NCBI GenBank assembly: GCA_030867875.1
Contig: JAOWCC010000019.1
Span: forward strand, 33,213,976-33,277,975
DNA from: Actinernus sp. WN-2022
Lineage: Eukaryota > Cnidaria > Anthozoa > Actiniaria > Actinernidae
Reading direction: 5' to 3'
DNA: 64,000 nucleotides
Shown: positions 27,201 to 42,200 of the stretch, piece by piece
How positions within the stretch are numbered: the first letter of the stretch is position 1
Layout: every line of letters starts with the position of its first letter
Translations under genes and position numbers: made by a program
The notes under the pieces: generated by a model
What the model was told of the DNA's origin: nothing
Databases searched by the model: none
Seen by the model: only the letters and a program-made list of their open reading frames with translations

Positions 27201-30200
27201 CAGGGCAGCCTTGTGTAGCGATGATGGAACCTTGTGTAGCGATGATGGAACCTTGTGTAGCGATGATGGAACCTTGTGTAGCGATGATGGAACCTTGTGT
27301 AGCGATGATCTGGTATATTTGAACAGGCCGCAACAACACATTTATATACGGCATCTAAAAACTTTAAAACTCGGAAAAAAAACACGACTTTCTTACTATG
27401 CTTCGCCGATGAGTTTCTGCCCTGTCCCTCGTGCAAGATACCACAGGAAGCCCAAATTGAGTGAAAACCATGTTAAAAGCGTCAAAAAGACAGTGTCCAT
27501 TTTTCGCATATTTTTGAATTCAGCATATTCTAGAATAAACACAGGAACTGAAACCAAGTTGGTTTAAATTTCTCTAAAAGGCAGCGCTAACGGTTCCCTA
27601 CTGCTTACCAGTAACTCCGTACTCGTCATCCGTCTCTCCTTCCTTTCTCTTGATTGTCAGACCAAAAGAGTTGGAGCTGCGTCTCGATATCTACAAACAC
27701 ACACATATTGGGTTACTTTTCGTACAAACAGCGGCGGTTCTTCTTGGGTTTTTGTCTGGCACGTTTTTGGTACACCTGTAGTGCGATGGGGACACCGGAC
27801 CGCGGCCACACAGCGGTCAAACGTCTGCGCATGCGTTAAAAGTCTTGCAACAACAACGTATTCCAAAACAAATTCAAAGCGAGCCGGCGGCCGTCACTGT
27901 TCACACACCCGTTTTCAAACCTTGAGAACTTTTTTGGTAAATTGCGAAAAAGTTTGTTCAATTTCCCGTCGACTGTGAAAATAAAAAGCTTAACTTTCAC
28001 ATATTTTTCTTAACTTTTGGGGGTAGAAGTTCACTGTAATACGTTTTAAGGTAAATTTTGCACGGGAAACCACCAGACTGACCTTAATACGCACGTACAG
28101 ACGTTTGATCGCTGTGTGCACCGCGGCAAAATGTTATGCTCCGCTGACTGATAGGAACGGAGGCTTTGGGGAGAAGATTGTAGTGTTCAAATACAGGTTT
28201 GGTCAATTTTCAGGGGTAGTTTTGTTTTAGTAAATCATTTTCTAAGTTAGAAAACTCGTAGTTTTGTTGTTTTTAACGAAACATTTCACAGACCTAAAAA
28301 CAGGGGTGATTTCCTTTGTTTTCTATCATTTTGCGTGGGAAACTGGAGTGACACGCGCGCGCTAGGATCACCAAAAGCGCATGCGCCTAACGTTTTGCCA
28401 ACATTCTTCGACAAAATGTTAAGTCAGAGAAGTCACAGCTTTAACGGAGACAAACACAATAACCAAGAATGCCTACAAACGGTTAAAAAATCAGATTAGG
28501 CAGCTCTAGGAGTCGAAAAGAAACCAAACCAGCATTGCCAGAACATTTATTTATTTATTTATTTATGACATTCGGACACAAGGTCACGGGAGATGAAACA
28601 ATAGGACTCGAAGTCACTTACAAGGTTTGCCTCCACGCGAGCACCGGTCAGTGATGGTGGAAAACGTAGTAAAATATATATATATACGAAAAGTGATATA
28701 GACAAAGAATGAACGGAAACGATAATGGATAAAGAAGCTACAATACAATCTATTTAATCTATTAGAGCGTAAAACCTAGAACAGCTATAGTTCCAGTGAT
28801 AAAAGAAAAAACGCAAGCACTTATCAAAGCATAAGAGCAGCAGCTTAACATTTACAGACGGATGTTAAGTACTCCTGGTCTGTTTAATTTTCACATGTAG
28901 GACTGGCCGGCACATTTAACCCAACGTTGCTTCAGTCGATCACTTGTCACTTACTTTGTCACCTTTCTTGATTTTCCCCACTTGACTTTTGACATCTGCG
29001 CCAAATTCATCGATCAAGATCTGTATACAGGAATAAACACAAAATCTCCTAAGGACAGTGGTTAAACGATTTGTGTAACATGTTGGTTATATGAAACACA
29101 ACTGTGACAATTGCCTTTCTATAGCCCACACTCCTTTTGGTCAGCACCAAGAAATGAGACGAAAGATGCGCAGGCTCTGGGGAACGAGACAAATACAAAT
29201 GAAGTAGAATATGAGTGTCGTTCACCGTCAAAGGTCTTAGGATTTTTGCAACAACATTAAGCAAAAACAATAGCTCTTTTGCAACAATAGGTGCAACTGT
29301 GAAATGTCATAAGATCCAAGATGGCCGCGACCGTAATATTCAAAGCCCATAAAAACTTTCAGCTCATGCTACGCATGACCGGAGTCAAAAACGGTGGATC
29401 AATCACGGTTGCTGGGAAACCCCCACCCCTCCCCACACTTCACCCTAACCTTAAATGGTTAATCATTAATAGAACGATGCATATCTATGGGAGGGGTGGG
29501 TGGGTAGTTTCCCAGAAACCGGGATTGAGCCAAAACGGTCCAGAAAGCACATCAAAACCCTTTTCTATCCCAAAAACCTAAAAGGGATTGAAGTTTTGAA
29601 GTTTTGAAGTTTTTGAGATCGATAAGTGTTTTGATGTGCTTTCTGGACTGTTTTTCACTCACGGGTCATGCGTAGCATGAGCTGGAAGTTATTTTGGGCT
29701 TTGAATTTGACGGTCGCCGTCATGTTGGATCTTATGACAGTTTGACCGTGGTATCAAAACACCGAGAAAGCAAATGAATCTCGAGGGTGAAACACCGCGG
29801 AAGTAGTTTTTGATAGGACTTCTCAAACAATACCCATATTCATAAATCTTAGGAAGTATTGTTTGCCTGGTATTACATTCAATAAATTATTATTGATCAC
29901 TGTCATTGTCATTTTCGTGCCAAGCAGTGTCGTTGACAGGACAGAGGTCTATAAGTCGGAAGCAAAGTTAAAATTCAAGTGTTTTGATCAGTGCTTGAAC
30001 TAACCGGAGCGACCTTGATCTGGTGTTTCATTGGGTATCAAGATTAATTCATCACCTGACCAAAATGGGATGACCTGATTGGCTGTTGGTCTCATTAATT
30101 ATTCATGAGTTTGAGAGCAGCACGTCTGGCACATACTCATTGAGTACACTAATGGGTGTATTCCAATAACTTACCTTGATGAATTCATATGCACCATTCT

Positions 30201-33200
30201 CCTTTTCATCTGTTTGATTCTTTAGGAGGGAATATCAATGCGATTAAAATACAAAGTAAATGGGAAAAGATCGCTGAAAGGACTTATAAAAGAAGGAAAC
30301 TTTCACAGGAAAATCTTCCAAAACTACATCAACGGGAATTCACCAATACCCATCAATATATACCCAACCGCCTCCCGGTTAGCTCAGTGGTTAAGCTCCG
30401 TTCTGTCGTGCGGGAGGTCGCGGGTTCAAACACCGGCGGACCAACGCTCAGGGTCTTAAAATAACCGACGTTAAATAAAGTTACTTTACTTAGCTTTTAC
30501 CCATGCATCAATGGTGGAAAACTGAATTATTCCCATCAATGGTTTTTGTCTGAGGACGTAAATCTGCCAATCCCCGCTGTGGGTTATACAGAAATCACAT
30601 TGATTTTTTTTGTGGGAAGATGATCTTGTGTTTATATCTCGCTTAAAGGAAACCTCGACTGTTGGGACAAATGGGCCTTTTGCAGGAATGCAATCAATGG
30701 TTGGCAAAACAATCTTAATTCATATATTATTTAAAAGCACTTGTACGAAATCGGTATTGTTATTAGCAAAACCTGTTTGTAAATGCCATTTTCCACCTCC
30801 AAACAATTATCGATCTTTCTAAAACAGCATTTTTAAAGATAGCTTGCCATCCAGCATCCATGGCAACGCCTTTCACATGGGGATTACGAGCTCAATTCAT
30901 TCGTTGATGAAATATTATACAGCACGTGACTGTTTCCCAATAGGTCAAAATTCGGAAATTTGTTGAAATAAATTGGGAAAAAAATATTATATTTTAGTAA
31001 AAAAAAAAGGATATTAGTATAATCCATTTTCGCGGCGCCGCCATCTTGGATCTGATACTGAGCGTTTCATGGCCATCCCGTAACAATCGAGACCACCATA
31101 AACGTCATCAGATCCAAGATGGCGGCGGCCGCGAAATAGCTGATATTACAGTTGAGTCCACGAATAGCAGTTTCAGCGGAATTGACCCGAACGCCTCACT
31201 TCGACGTAATGAAGCACTATTCCAGAACGATGTTGCAATGGCGCTTCATTACATCGAAGAGAGGCACTCGGGTCAATACAAAGGGTACAGTTGAATCTGA
31301 TATTCGTAGACTCAACCGTAAATAAGCTATTCAAAGCCCAGAATGGCTTATATTTGTAACCAATATTTTTCAAAAACTAAAATATATTTTCCAATGTTTT
31401 CAACATATTTGCAATGTAGATCATATTTCCAACAATTTAACGGCAATATTTGTTCCAATAGTCGGGGTTTCCTTTAAAACATTTATTATATAACTTAAGG
31501 GAGCATCCAAAGAACACGCACTTTCATTGGCTAACAGACTTGAGTTCAGCATGCATGCGTTTCTAATTAATGCACGCTCGAGCAGTAGAAATGCGTTGGT
31601 CGAATTTCATATTATAAAACAAAGAGAAGTTGGGTTTCCTGTGTCTTGTAAAAAATAAAGCACTTTCGAGGTCTTGAAAAGCTGCTAAATGCATCCACGT
31701 TCCAAAAGATAATTAACAACTAAGTTTCATTTTGCCGTGCGTCTGTGCGTCACAACGTGAAGAGATCAACGAAGTGCCGTCGAGTGACCTAACCGATGTT
31801 CTCTTCACGTTATGGCGTCTGTGCAACTATAAGAGCACAGCAAAATTAAAACCATTGTATTATATAAACAAATAGCGAACTTTCACAACAAAATAGAGTG
31901 AGAACATGACCTTGTGACATCATCTATTATCGCTATTGACCAATCAGCGCACGTGTTTTACCCTGTTTAGAGCGGATTTCAATTGAGTGTTTTGGTTTTG
32001 CGGATCTCAATTAAGTGTTTTGGTTTTGCGTTTACTATAAGCTCTCCTATTGGCTGAGATTGCACACCAAGTCAATAGATTAACGACGTATGACGTCACG
32101 TCATTAGCATATACGAAATGTAAACCTCTGTACCCATAGACGCAACACTCACATTACGAAATACGTTACTATTCAGCTATTTACTTGATATAGAATCGAG
32201 TTTAATGATTTAAAACAAAGGGCTTACAGGCACTTTAACTGAATTCATCCCTATCTTAAACTTACCAAGCAGGAGGAGCTTGTGACATATTTCTCACAAG
32301 CCTCGAGTAGAGGAGTAAAACCGCTGTTGTCTACGCAGTTGCCCATGTCATGCCGCACTGATTTATCGAGCTAAACGGGAAGAAAAGACAACAGTTCAGT
32401 GTTTGCTTGCTACGTCATATACATGTATGCATGAGTTGATGCTACCAGAATAAGGGCAAACGTGATGGAATTGACGGGAATCTCAAAGGACTCTGAACGG
32501 AAAAGAAGACTACAGAACAAAGCGAGGGGGTGACATAGAGTGGAAATGTGAAATTGACTGTTTACAAACATTATAATCCTAATGCTAATGTCATACCACA
32601 GTTTGGAAAAGATGCTCTGGGTCAAACCCAAATGACTAGCTGCTTATCTTCTTTTGTCTAGCCACATACTCCCCCTAACCTCCCCCCTCCCCCCTTCTCT
32701 CGGGCCGTGGCCTCTTGCCGTTCGCATTAGTCTGACCTCGCTCGTAGCTCTGTTTCTCGACTGATTTTCGCGATACAAAAGGACTGTTTTACAGTCTACA
32801 GGGAAGCCGTCAAATTGAATTCTAACAAGTATTTTTCTTAATTATATTTCTGTAAAATGTGCTTACCAAACAATTCAAGCCATGCGATGACGCAAATAGT
32901 GGCAAATAAGAGGATATACTACGATAAACTATAATTATCGTAAATTTGTTAATTATACGGAAGCTCTGTACTTTTTGGATAACCACTCCTAAGGGTCACT
33001 AAGATAGTGGAAAAACGCTTTTTACAACAACCGCCAAATTTCTCGCAATCTGATTGGCTTATTTTCATATGCAATATTTTGATAGACAACAAAAGCTGAC
33101 GTAATTTGTCAAGGAGTGCGCGTGCGGCTTTCGTTTGAAGCTAAAAGTGTTTTGTTGTTGTAAAATTGACTATTTAGTTTGTTGTTGTTGTTGTAAAAAA

Positions 33201-36200
33201 AATGCCTCGTGGATCCACAGCTATTTTGACCATGTTATGACGAAAATCATTGTCAATATTAGATTTTAAAGAACTATGTAATTAAGTCTGTAAAATGTTT
33301 GCAAAATGTCTGGATGGTTTGATTTTTCCAGTGTGAGCTGCAGTTCTTGCTCCCTAAACTTACCATGTTCGCAATTTTTCTTGCAAGTCCTGGCATCTCA
33401 ATTGATAAACAGTCACTTGCCATCATGTGTAGAATATTGCGCCCTGTGTTCTCCAACCCAAGCGCAGGACTAGCATTGTGTTCAAGGAGAAGCTCAAACT
33501 GCTCATAGTTCGCCTGAAGTGATACATATGTACGTACAGAGTGTTATGTCAACCTCAAACAAATACACAACCTTATGACTAGCATAGCATGCTTTGGCCA
33601 GACAAAATATATGCTCGGTAACGTGATGAAACATGTGTTTGTGTGCTACTCACCCAATATTGATTTTTTGGGGAAGCGGGGCCCGGGGGGGGATTTCCGG
33701 AGGGGTAGCTAAAGCGTGCAAAAATGACAAAAAATGCACCAAAAAAATAAAAGAGTCTTTACAGTTTTGTCCAAGATTATAAGTCGGAAAAATATATAGT
33801 TTGTAATTTTTTGTGTGCTTTTTTTTGCCAAGTTAACCCTGTGTTTCCATTGTTATCATGTTCATGTGATCAGGCTGAAGACACACTGTAGTGAGAAGTT
33901 GTTGTTTATGTACTTCTCATTGTTGTCATGTTCATGTGATCACACTGAAGACACACTGTAGTGATAAGTCGTCGTTTACGTTCTTCTCCTTGTTCTAATA
34001 GGTTTTATATTATTATGTTTATTTTATCTGTTTCAAGTCTTGCAAAAAGTCAATAAAAAGTTTGAGATCGACATGATTAGCTTAATCAGGCTTCGAACAA
34101 CAAGGCCCTGAACCAGGAGAAAATGTGAAAATAATAGCGATGATTCCTATTCCCATAGCAGGTGCCAAAACTATCTAATGGCTCTGGTAAGCAAGTCAGT
34201 AAGGCATACCGTTTGTAGTACGATCATAAGAGGCGTAAGTCCCTGGTAAGCAAGTCAGTAAAGCATACCGTTTGTAGTACGATCATAAGAGGCGTAAGTC
34301 CCTGGTAAGCAAGTCAGTAAGGCATACCGTTTGTAGTACGATCATAAGAGGCGTAAGTCCCTTCGCGTCACAGGCACTCAGCTCACCACCGGCAGCAATG
34401 AAAAGCTCGAGCATCTCCTTACTGGTTCGCCTGACTAGTGACTTGAGAAACTTGTCTCGTTGTACCGTTTGTTCAGCGGATGTCCCTGTCAGCTGTGGCT
34501 GAAATGATGAAAGGTAAAGTTCAAAGCTTCATTAGCATAACCAAGTCGCGGACTATTTGCAAACTCGCCATCTGATTGGTTAGCCAGTGGCCGTCGATCT
34601 ATCGTTATAGTTCACGTTATAGCTCATTCGATCACGTGACGTGATGGTTGTCGTCCGCGGATGCAAACTATGAGGCGATAGTGAGCGTAAGACAATTTTG
34701 AGAGCGTAAGACAATTTTGTGATGAACAATAACGACAAATAGTGTGTGTCTGTCTCGGACCTATCGGCTGATAGTTTCCCTTGGAAATTTAATGTTCTTA
34801 AAACTAGCATATAAGCCCTCAGACTGCATTCTCAGGCTTATAAATTATTTGTTTTAAGAACATCACATTTCCGCTGGCAACTATCAACCGATACTTCCTC
34901 GACACACACTATTTGTATAATAGTGCCCGCTGAGAGCGGAAGACAATTTTGTGATGAACAACACTCTGTCCGTCTCCGAACTATCGGCTGATAGTTTCCC
35001 TTAGAAATTTGATGTTCTTAAAACTAGCATATAATGCGTTCTCGGGCTTATATGTTTTAAGAACATCAAACTTTCGCGGGCAACTATAACAGCCGATAGT
35101 TCCTCGACGGACACACTATTTGTATATTATAGTGCCCGCTGAAAGCGGAAGACAACTTCGCCGTTAGTTCACCGTCACTTCACCGCTAGTTCACCGTCAT
35201 TTCACCGCTAGTTCACCGTCATTTCACCGCTAGTTCACCGCCACTTCACCGCTAGTTCACCGTCACTTCACCGCTAGTTCACCGTCACTTCACCGCTAGT
35301 TCACCGTCACTTCACCGCTAGTTCACCGTCACTTCACCGTCACTTCACCGCTAGTTCACCGTTAGTACAGTAGTCACTCCAACGTCGGTGTTGACGATTT
35401 AGATGACGTAAATTAAATTAGTAAACGCATGACCAACTGTCAGGGGGTCTGAATGTAAACTTTTGTTTGAAATAAAACCATTGAGGAAAAAACGTACACT
35501 AGACTTAGTCTACACCACGTCAAACCGTTACGCTCCGCTGGCCGAAAGAACCAAGGCTCGGGTTTTAAATACAAGTTTCCGAGGTCTTAAACATTACAAA
35601 TTAAGAAAACTTCAACCTGTTAAAGTCTATGCTTATCTTTTAAGTAGTTTTCTTATTTTTCGCGAAACATTTCAGTTTCGGCGGGAAACTGGGGAGATCA
35701 GACGCGTGTGGCTCATCAACAGCGCATGCGTGTGACGTTTTATCGCGATGTGGACTTAGTCAAACCGTGAGCCAAGTCTCCCCGGGATCTGTTTATACTT
35801 TGTATTAAGGACGATGGCCCCTAATACTAGGGTATTTTGTTTTCTTTTTATGACCATGTGGGCATTTTAGGTCACGTACAGGGCTATCAAAATCCCCCCC
35901 CCCCGCAAAAAAAAAAAGAATTGGTAACTGTGCATTTTTCAGAGATAATCAAGGTTTAATGCCGTAAAAAATGCCGTAAAAAATGCTGACTCAGCACTTT
36001 CAAAAAAATGAAAAAATATTTGTTTTATTTTCGAAGAATGAAGTGTGATTTATCTAATATGAGTCAGAAGACTCGAAATAGGGGTGTCCTCACTATAGGT
36101 AACAGCTTAATTACCTAACGCCACGTTAATGGATTATTTAAATACATATTAATTGTGTCAGTGCCATAATCGACTTTGACAGGCATCCAATTTTTGGTTA

Positions 36201-39200
36201 AAATAGTTCTCTCTCTTAAATAGAATATATCCAAACGCTAAACTGTCTTTCTGCTTTAATTTGATAACATAAATAACAGAGGTCGCCGTGCGTTTTAAAA
36301 AGTTACAAAGGCCGGACCTTGACAATTTTATACTAAGCCCTCCCTGGCGAGTATAACATTTGTCTTATTGAGTGTTGCATGCTGGGATATTCAATATGGC
36401 GGCGAACTCGCTTCATTCGAAATCCCCGAATACGTCGCTACAGCCAAGTTCGATAGAATTTACCGTTCCGCTTCCTTTTCTGTCCTTTAAGAGATGTACT
36501 CATTTTATCCAGACAGGATAATGTGGGAAAAAGACCTGGAAAAAAGTGAGGTCAACACATTTTCCAAGCCACTGACAAAATGTTGCGATTTTTATTTTAT
36601 TTCAACAATCAAGCTTACGTGAATACGGGTCGACTAGCGGGACACCCGTACTGAGGCTTATGCGCAGAAAATATGCGCACTAGCAATAGGGGCCACCGTC
36701 TTTAAATAGTGTTTAATAAAGACATCTGAAGAAATCGTTAGCACGTGACATGGCAAGTTAGAGACGTCAACTAAATTAGTACTAAATTCAGCTAATTTAG
36801 TTAAACCTAAATCGTCAACACCGACATTAGAGCGACTCTACGCAGAACTTCATGTTGTAAATACCTCTTCAATACCAGAGCAATATCGTCTGAGGTCCAA
36901 GACATCACTCTTCTGCTGAGCCTGAAGGTGAATTACTTGTCTTCCTTCAATGTTTTTCCCAGCTGATAGTTTCGCTCCAAGCTCAATCAGCTTACGAATC
37001 AAAGGGAAGTTATTCTACAAAAGAATATAGTAAATATGACATCAACAACAACAAACTGTACTTCAGAGTCACGTCTGTACTTCGGAAATCATGGCCTCTT
37101 TTTTTTCTTAACAAGTTTCAGTTGAACGGATTCTTTTCCCTAGACCAATCAGAGCGCAGCTTTTCAATGGCCGGCCAAGTCTTCAGGCTCTTTTTCATCA
37201 TACCTGTAACTGCACGGTCATTGTTATTAGATCGAGTTAAATGCCAATATATTGCGTTACAATGCTCATATTCATTCAGTTCTTTATTAGTTATTAAACC
37301 ACTAGTTTTCTGACTTAGCAGCTTTGCGATGGGCCGGTCAATTTGTCCATTCATGCTTTCCATGCCAAGATCTCCATTCAACTTAATTATCTCCATGAAT
37401 CCAGCAAGGCCGGTTTCAATTTTTACTATGTCCTCACGCCTCCCTCCAAATTCTAAAACTAACTGACAATAATTAAACCACACGGACTGAATTCCGCTGA
37501 CGCAAATATCACAGACTTCAGGGCCTATGGGGTCATTTTCGAAAGCTTATTGCAAAATACACTGTTTAATGCATTCTGAGTCCATTCATGCTTTCCATGC
37601 CAAGATCTCCATTCAACTTATCTCCATGAATCCAGCAAGGCCGGTTTCAATTTTTACTATGTCCTCACGCCTCCCTCCAAATTCTAAAACTAACTGACAA
37701 TAATTAAACCACACGGACTGAATTCCGCTGACGCAAATATCACAGACTTCAGGGCCTATGGGGTCATTTTCGAAAGCTTATTGCAAAATACACTGTTTAA
37801 TGCATTCTGAGTCCACTGTTTAAACCGACTTCTCCCTTTTTTCACCTCTTTTTCGCCATGAATATTTAAGGTAGAACTTGAAATTAGAGAGAAATACCGA
37901 TAGCAACTGTTGCTAATTGCCACTAAATTTTGCTAGCAACATGGTCCAATCCACTGCCATCATGAGATTTCATGAGATTTCATCGAATTTCTAAGAATCT
38001 ACTTGCATTGTGCAAGCGTGAGAGCCTAATTTCAATTCCTGAAGGATGGTTCTGGGCAACAGACCCCAACCCATCTTCCTGTATCTTACCTGTAGAACAG
38101 CTATCATCAGTGGTGTTTCTCCCTTGACATTCACAGCATTGAGGTCAGCACCTGCTTTGGACAGTATCTCAGCAGCTGTGCAGGAGGCCTCAGCTCTGGA
38201 CATGACAAGTCTTGGGGGAGGCTGTATATTGTTATATGGATGACACTGTGGAGAAACACACACATTAGGGACTCGGTATACATGTACAAAATGTACTCTT
38301 GGTATTGGACACATTAGGGATTTGATATACTCCTGGACAGACAAAATAGGGATTTGGTATACTCCTGGAGTTGGACACATTTGGGATTGGGTATACACCA
38401 GCTGGAGTTGGACACATTTGGGATTGGGTATACACCAGCTGGAGTTGAACACATTAGGGATTGGGTATACACCAGCTGGAGTTGAACACATTTGGGATTG
38501 GGTATACTCCTGGAGTTGGACACATTTGGGATTGGTATACACCAGCTGGAGTTGAACACATTAGGTATTGGGTACACTCCTGGAGTTGGACACATTTGGG
38601 ATTGGGCATACACCAGCTGGAGTTGAACACATTTGGGATTGGGTATACACCAGCTGGAGTTGAACACATTAGGTATTGGGTACACTCCTGGAGTTGGACA
38701 CATTTGGGATTGGGTATACACCAGCTGGAGTTGAACACATTAGGGATTGGGTATACACCAGCTGGAGTTGAACACATTTGGGATTGGGTATACACCAGCT
38801 GGAGTTGAACACATTAGGTATTGGGTACACTCCTGGAGTTGGACACATTTGGGATTGGTATACACCAGCTGGAATTAAACACATTAGGTATTGGGTATAC
38901 TCCTGGAGTTGGACACATTTGGGTTGGGATTGGGTATACACCAGCTGGAGTTGAACACATTAGGTATTGGGTACACTCCTGGAGTTGGACACATTTGGGA
39001 TTGGGTATACACCAGCTGGAATTAAACACATTAGGTATTGGGTATACTCCTGGAGTTGGACACATTTGGGATTGGGTATACACCAGCTGGAATTAAACAC
39101 ATTAGGTATTGGGTATACTCCTGGAGTTGGACACATTTGGGATTGGGTATACACCAGCTAGCTGGAGTTGAACACATTAGGTATTGGGTACACTCCTGGA

Positions 39201-42200
39201 GTTGGACACATTTGGGATTGGGTATACACCAGCTGGAATTGAACACATTTGGGATTGGGTATACACCAGCTGGAGTTGGACACATTTGGGATTGGGCATA
39301 CACCAGCTGGAGTTGAACACATTAGGGATTGGGTATACACCAGCTGGAGTTGAACACATTTGGGATTGGGTATACTCCTGGAGTTGGACACATTTGGGAT
39401 TGGGTATACACCAGCTGGAATTAAACACATTAGGTATTGGGTATACTCCTGGAGTTGGACACATTTGGGATTGGGTATACACCAGCTGGAATTAAACACA
39501 TTAGGTATTGGGTACACTCCTGGAGTTGGACACATTTGGGTTGGGATTGGGTATACACCAGCTGGAGTTGAACACATTAGGTATTGGGTACACTCCTGGA
39601 GTTGGACACATTTGGGATTGGGTATACACCAGCTGGAATTAAACACATTAGGTATTGGGTATACTCCTGGAGTTGGACACATTTGGGATTGGGTATACAC
39701 CAGCTGGAGTTGAACACATTAGGTATTGGGTACACTCCTGGAGTTGGACACATTTGGGATTGGGTATACACCAGCTGGAATTGAACACATTTGGGATTGG
39801 GTATACACCAGCTGGAGTTGGACACATTTGGGATTGGGCATACACCAGCTGGAGTTGAACACATTAGGGATTGGGTATACACCAGCTGGAGTTGAACACA
39901 TTTGGGATTGGGTATACTCCTAGAGTTGGACACATTTGGGATTGGGTATACACCAGCTGGAGTTGAACACATTAGGTATTGGGTACACTCCTGGAGTTGG
40001 ACACATTTGGGATTGGGTATACACCAGCTGGAGTTGAACACATTAGGGATTGGGTATACACCAGCTGGAGTTGAACACATTTGGGATTGGGTATACTCCT
40101 GGAGTTGGACACATTTGGGATTGGGTATACACCAGCTGGAGTTGAACACATTTGGGATTGGGTATACACCAGCTGGAGTTGAACACATTAGGTATTGGGT
40201 ACACTCCTGGAGTTGGACACATTTTGGATTGGGTATACACCAGCTGGAATTAAACACATTAGGTATTGGGTATACTCCTGCAGTTGGACACATTTGGGAT
40301 TGGGTATACACCAGCTGGAGTTGAACACATTTGGGATTGGGTATACACCAGCTGGAGTTGAACACATTAGGTATTGGGTATACTCCTGGAGTTGGATACG
40401 TTATGGAATGGATACAGACCATCCTCATTGGTTTGGCATAAGGTCTTTTCTATTTATTTAAATGTATATGTTCTCGGCATTTGTTCCAAAAGCATGAGCT
40501 TATTGAGGGAAGAAAATAAAATTATCTTCTTTTTTTATAACATTTTTGTGAAGTTGCTAGGGACTCTCAAACCTCTCCATAATTTAGATTGGAGTCATCT
40601 GAAGAAACAGAATCCTTGTCATCATCATCGCCAGGTTTATCTTCATCCATTGGTTCAAGTGTAGAACTCTCTCCTTCTTCCTCATCAGGGGCCTCCTCAT
40701 CAGGGACCTCTTCATCTGAGGCCTCCTCATCGGGGACCTCCTCATCTGAGGCCTCCTCATCTGAGGCCTCCTCATCAGGGACCTCCTCATCTGAGGCCTC
40801 CTCATCAGGGACCTCCTTGTCAGAGGCCGCCTCATCTTGTTCCTCAGGATCATTTTCAGAGCCAGCAGCGGAATTCCTACCAGCTGACTGATTCTCTACT
40901 TCAGGGATTCCCAGCCATTTATTTAGAGTTACCTAAGAAACAAACAGTATTAGGAGACTGAAAAGATTGTTCATTCGAGTGACTCACATAAAACTGTACA
41001 GCTAGAAGTTCTACTACTGACAACAGTATAATCTACATGGCTTTCTAATAACTGAGCAAGTCTTATTGCTGTTTTCATTGGAGTGCGATCCTGGAAGTTT
41101 CAAGTTGCTACCTACATGTAGCTAGATTATCTCTCTTATAGTTATTCTAGGTAGCCAATACCCAACTACTGCAATATTTTATTCACTTTTGTATCCAGTT
41201 ATTTGCGTGGTATTAAATAAATTGTTGTTGTTGTTGTTGTTGTTGCTTTTGGAAAACTGTTTTTGCCAACTGTCAATCAAAATTTAGTCAATTCTAGGTG
41301 GTGAAAACTTTGTATGAGACAATTAAGATAGTCTAGACTCCACATTTGATTGACAGTCTACTGAATGCAATTTTCCAAATGTGACTTTAAACTTCCAGGT
41401 TCACACCTTCAACAAAATCTGTAAAAAGTATGCATGTCAGTTTTGAAGTAAATATTATTCAGTTTGAAGGTATAGGTCTTATTTAGGAGTGCAGTTGATC
41501 ACTGTTAAGAGCTATACATTCAATCAAACCCTGTACACGTGGGCACTTATATATGTTTTATTGGTATAAAGGAAAATAAACCAACAACAACAAATTATTG
41601 AACTTCTTCAACCTCTTGAAATATTATGCATTTGTTCTATGAACATGCAAGAGTTATTGATTACAGTATTTAACTCAGTTATGTCATCTTACATGTACTG
41701 TTATCACTAATTTCGATTGTAAAATGTCTTCAGTAACTAACTGACGTTTCAACAGACAAAGTCTGAATTAACAAGGTTAACTTCATAGGAACTGTATCAG
41801 TTGGGACAAGTAGTTTGTGTTGTGTTTACAGCCAATCCGTGCCTAGCAACGGCTTGTATGCCTAGCTATTTGCTACGAGTATCAAGCTACAGAATTTTAA
41901 CAGTTTCACTCCCCGTCTTTTCTATCCCCTTTGGGGCTCGCTCGGCACTACATGTCTCTTTGGGGCTCGCTCGGCACTATGTCCCTCATGAGCACCAACA
42001 TTAATTATTGTCAGTGGAAAGTCGCATTGTTGGAAGAGATTGTGGGTGAAACAAAACAGGCAAGTCTGCCGTGCTCCCTTGGTTGGGACAGTGTCTGTAT
42101 TATATTAATGGCTGGCCCTATTACCATAAGTGGGTCAATTTAAGAGAAAATATACGAGCTTTATGCAGGGACCAAAACCAATCTTTGCAGTAATCAAGGA

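Larger units (their letters stand above)
34185..34365. repeat. 59-bp tandem repeat spanning an exon border
   Basis: Three copies of GGTAAGCAAGTCAGTAA(G/A)GCATACCG...GCGTAAGTCCCT at 59-base spacing. The rightmost copy contains the true 3' end of exon 14. Confidence 0.92.

Noticed and set aside
30369..30440. Possible tRNA gene
   Set aside because: A and B boxes are present but the cloverleaf does not close and a SINE tail follows. The same holds for the copies at 12345 and 16083.
37118..37483. 121-codon minus-strand frame as an extra exon
   Set aside because: Exons 12 and 13 already join in phase. It overlaps a tandem duplication and I recognise no family.
38268..40399. CRISPR-like regularly spaced repeat
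   Set aside because: No unique spacers, no cas genes, and the window is clearly eukaryotic. It is a minisatellite.
39577..40428. 283-codon minus-strand open frame with VYPIPNVFNSSWC repeats
   Set aside because: It is wholly made of minisatellite units whose combined length is a multiple of three. Similar frames occur on the other strand, and no splice or start context supports a gene.
40584..40891. Arginine-rich (MRRPQMRRS) and serine-rich (SSSEASSSGTS) frames
   Set aside because: They are shadows of the acidic exon 11 in other frames.
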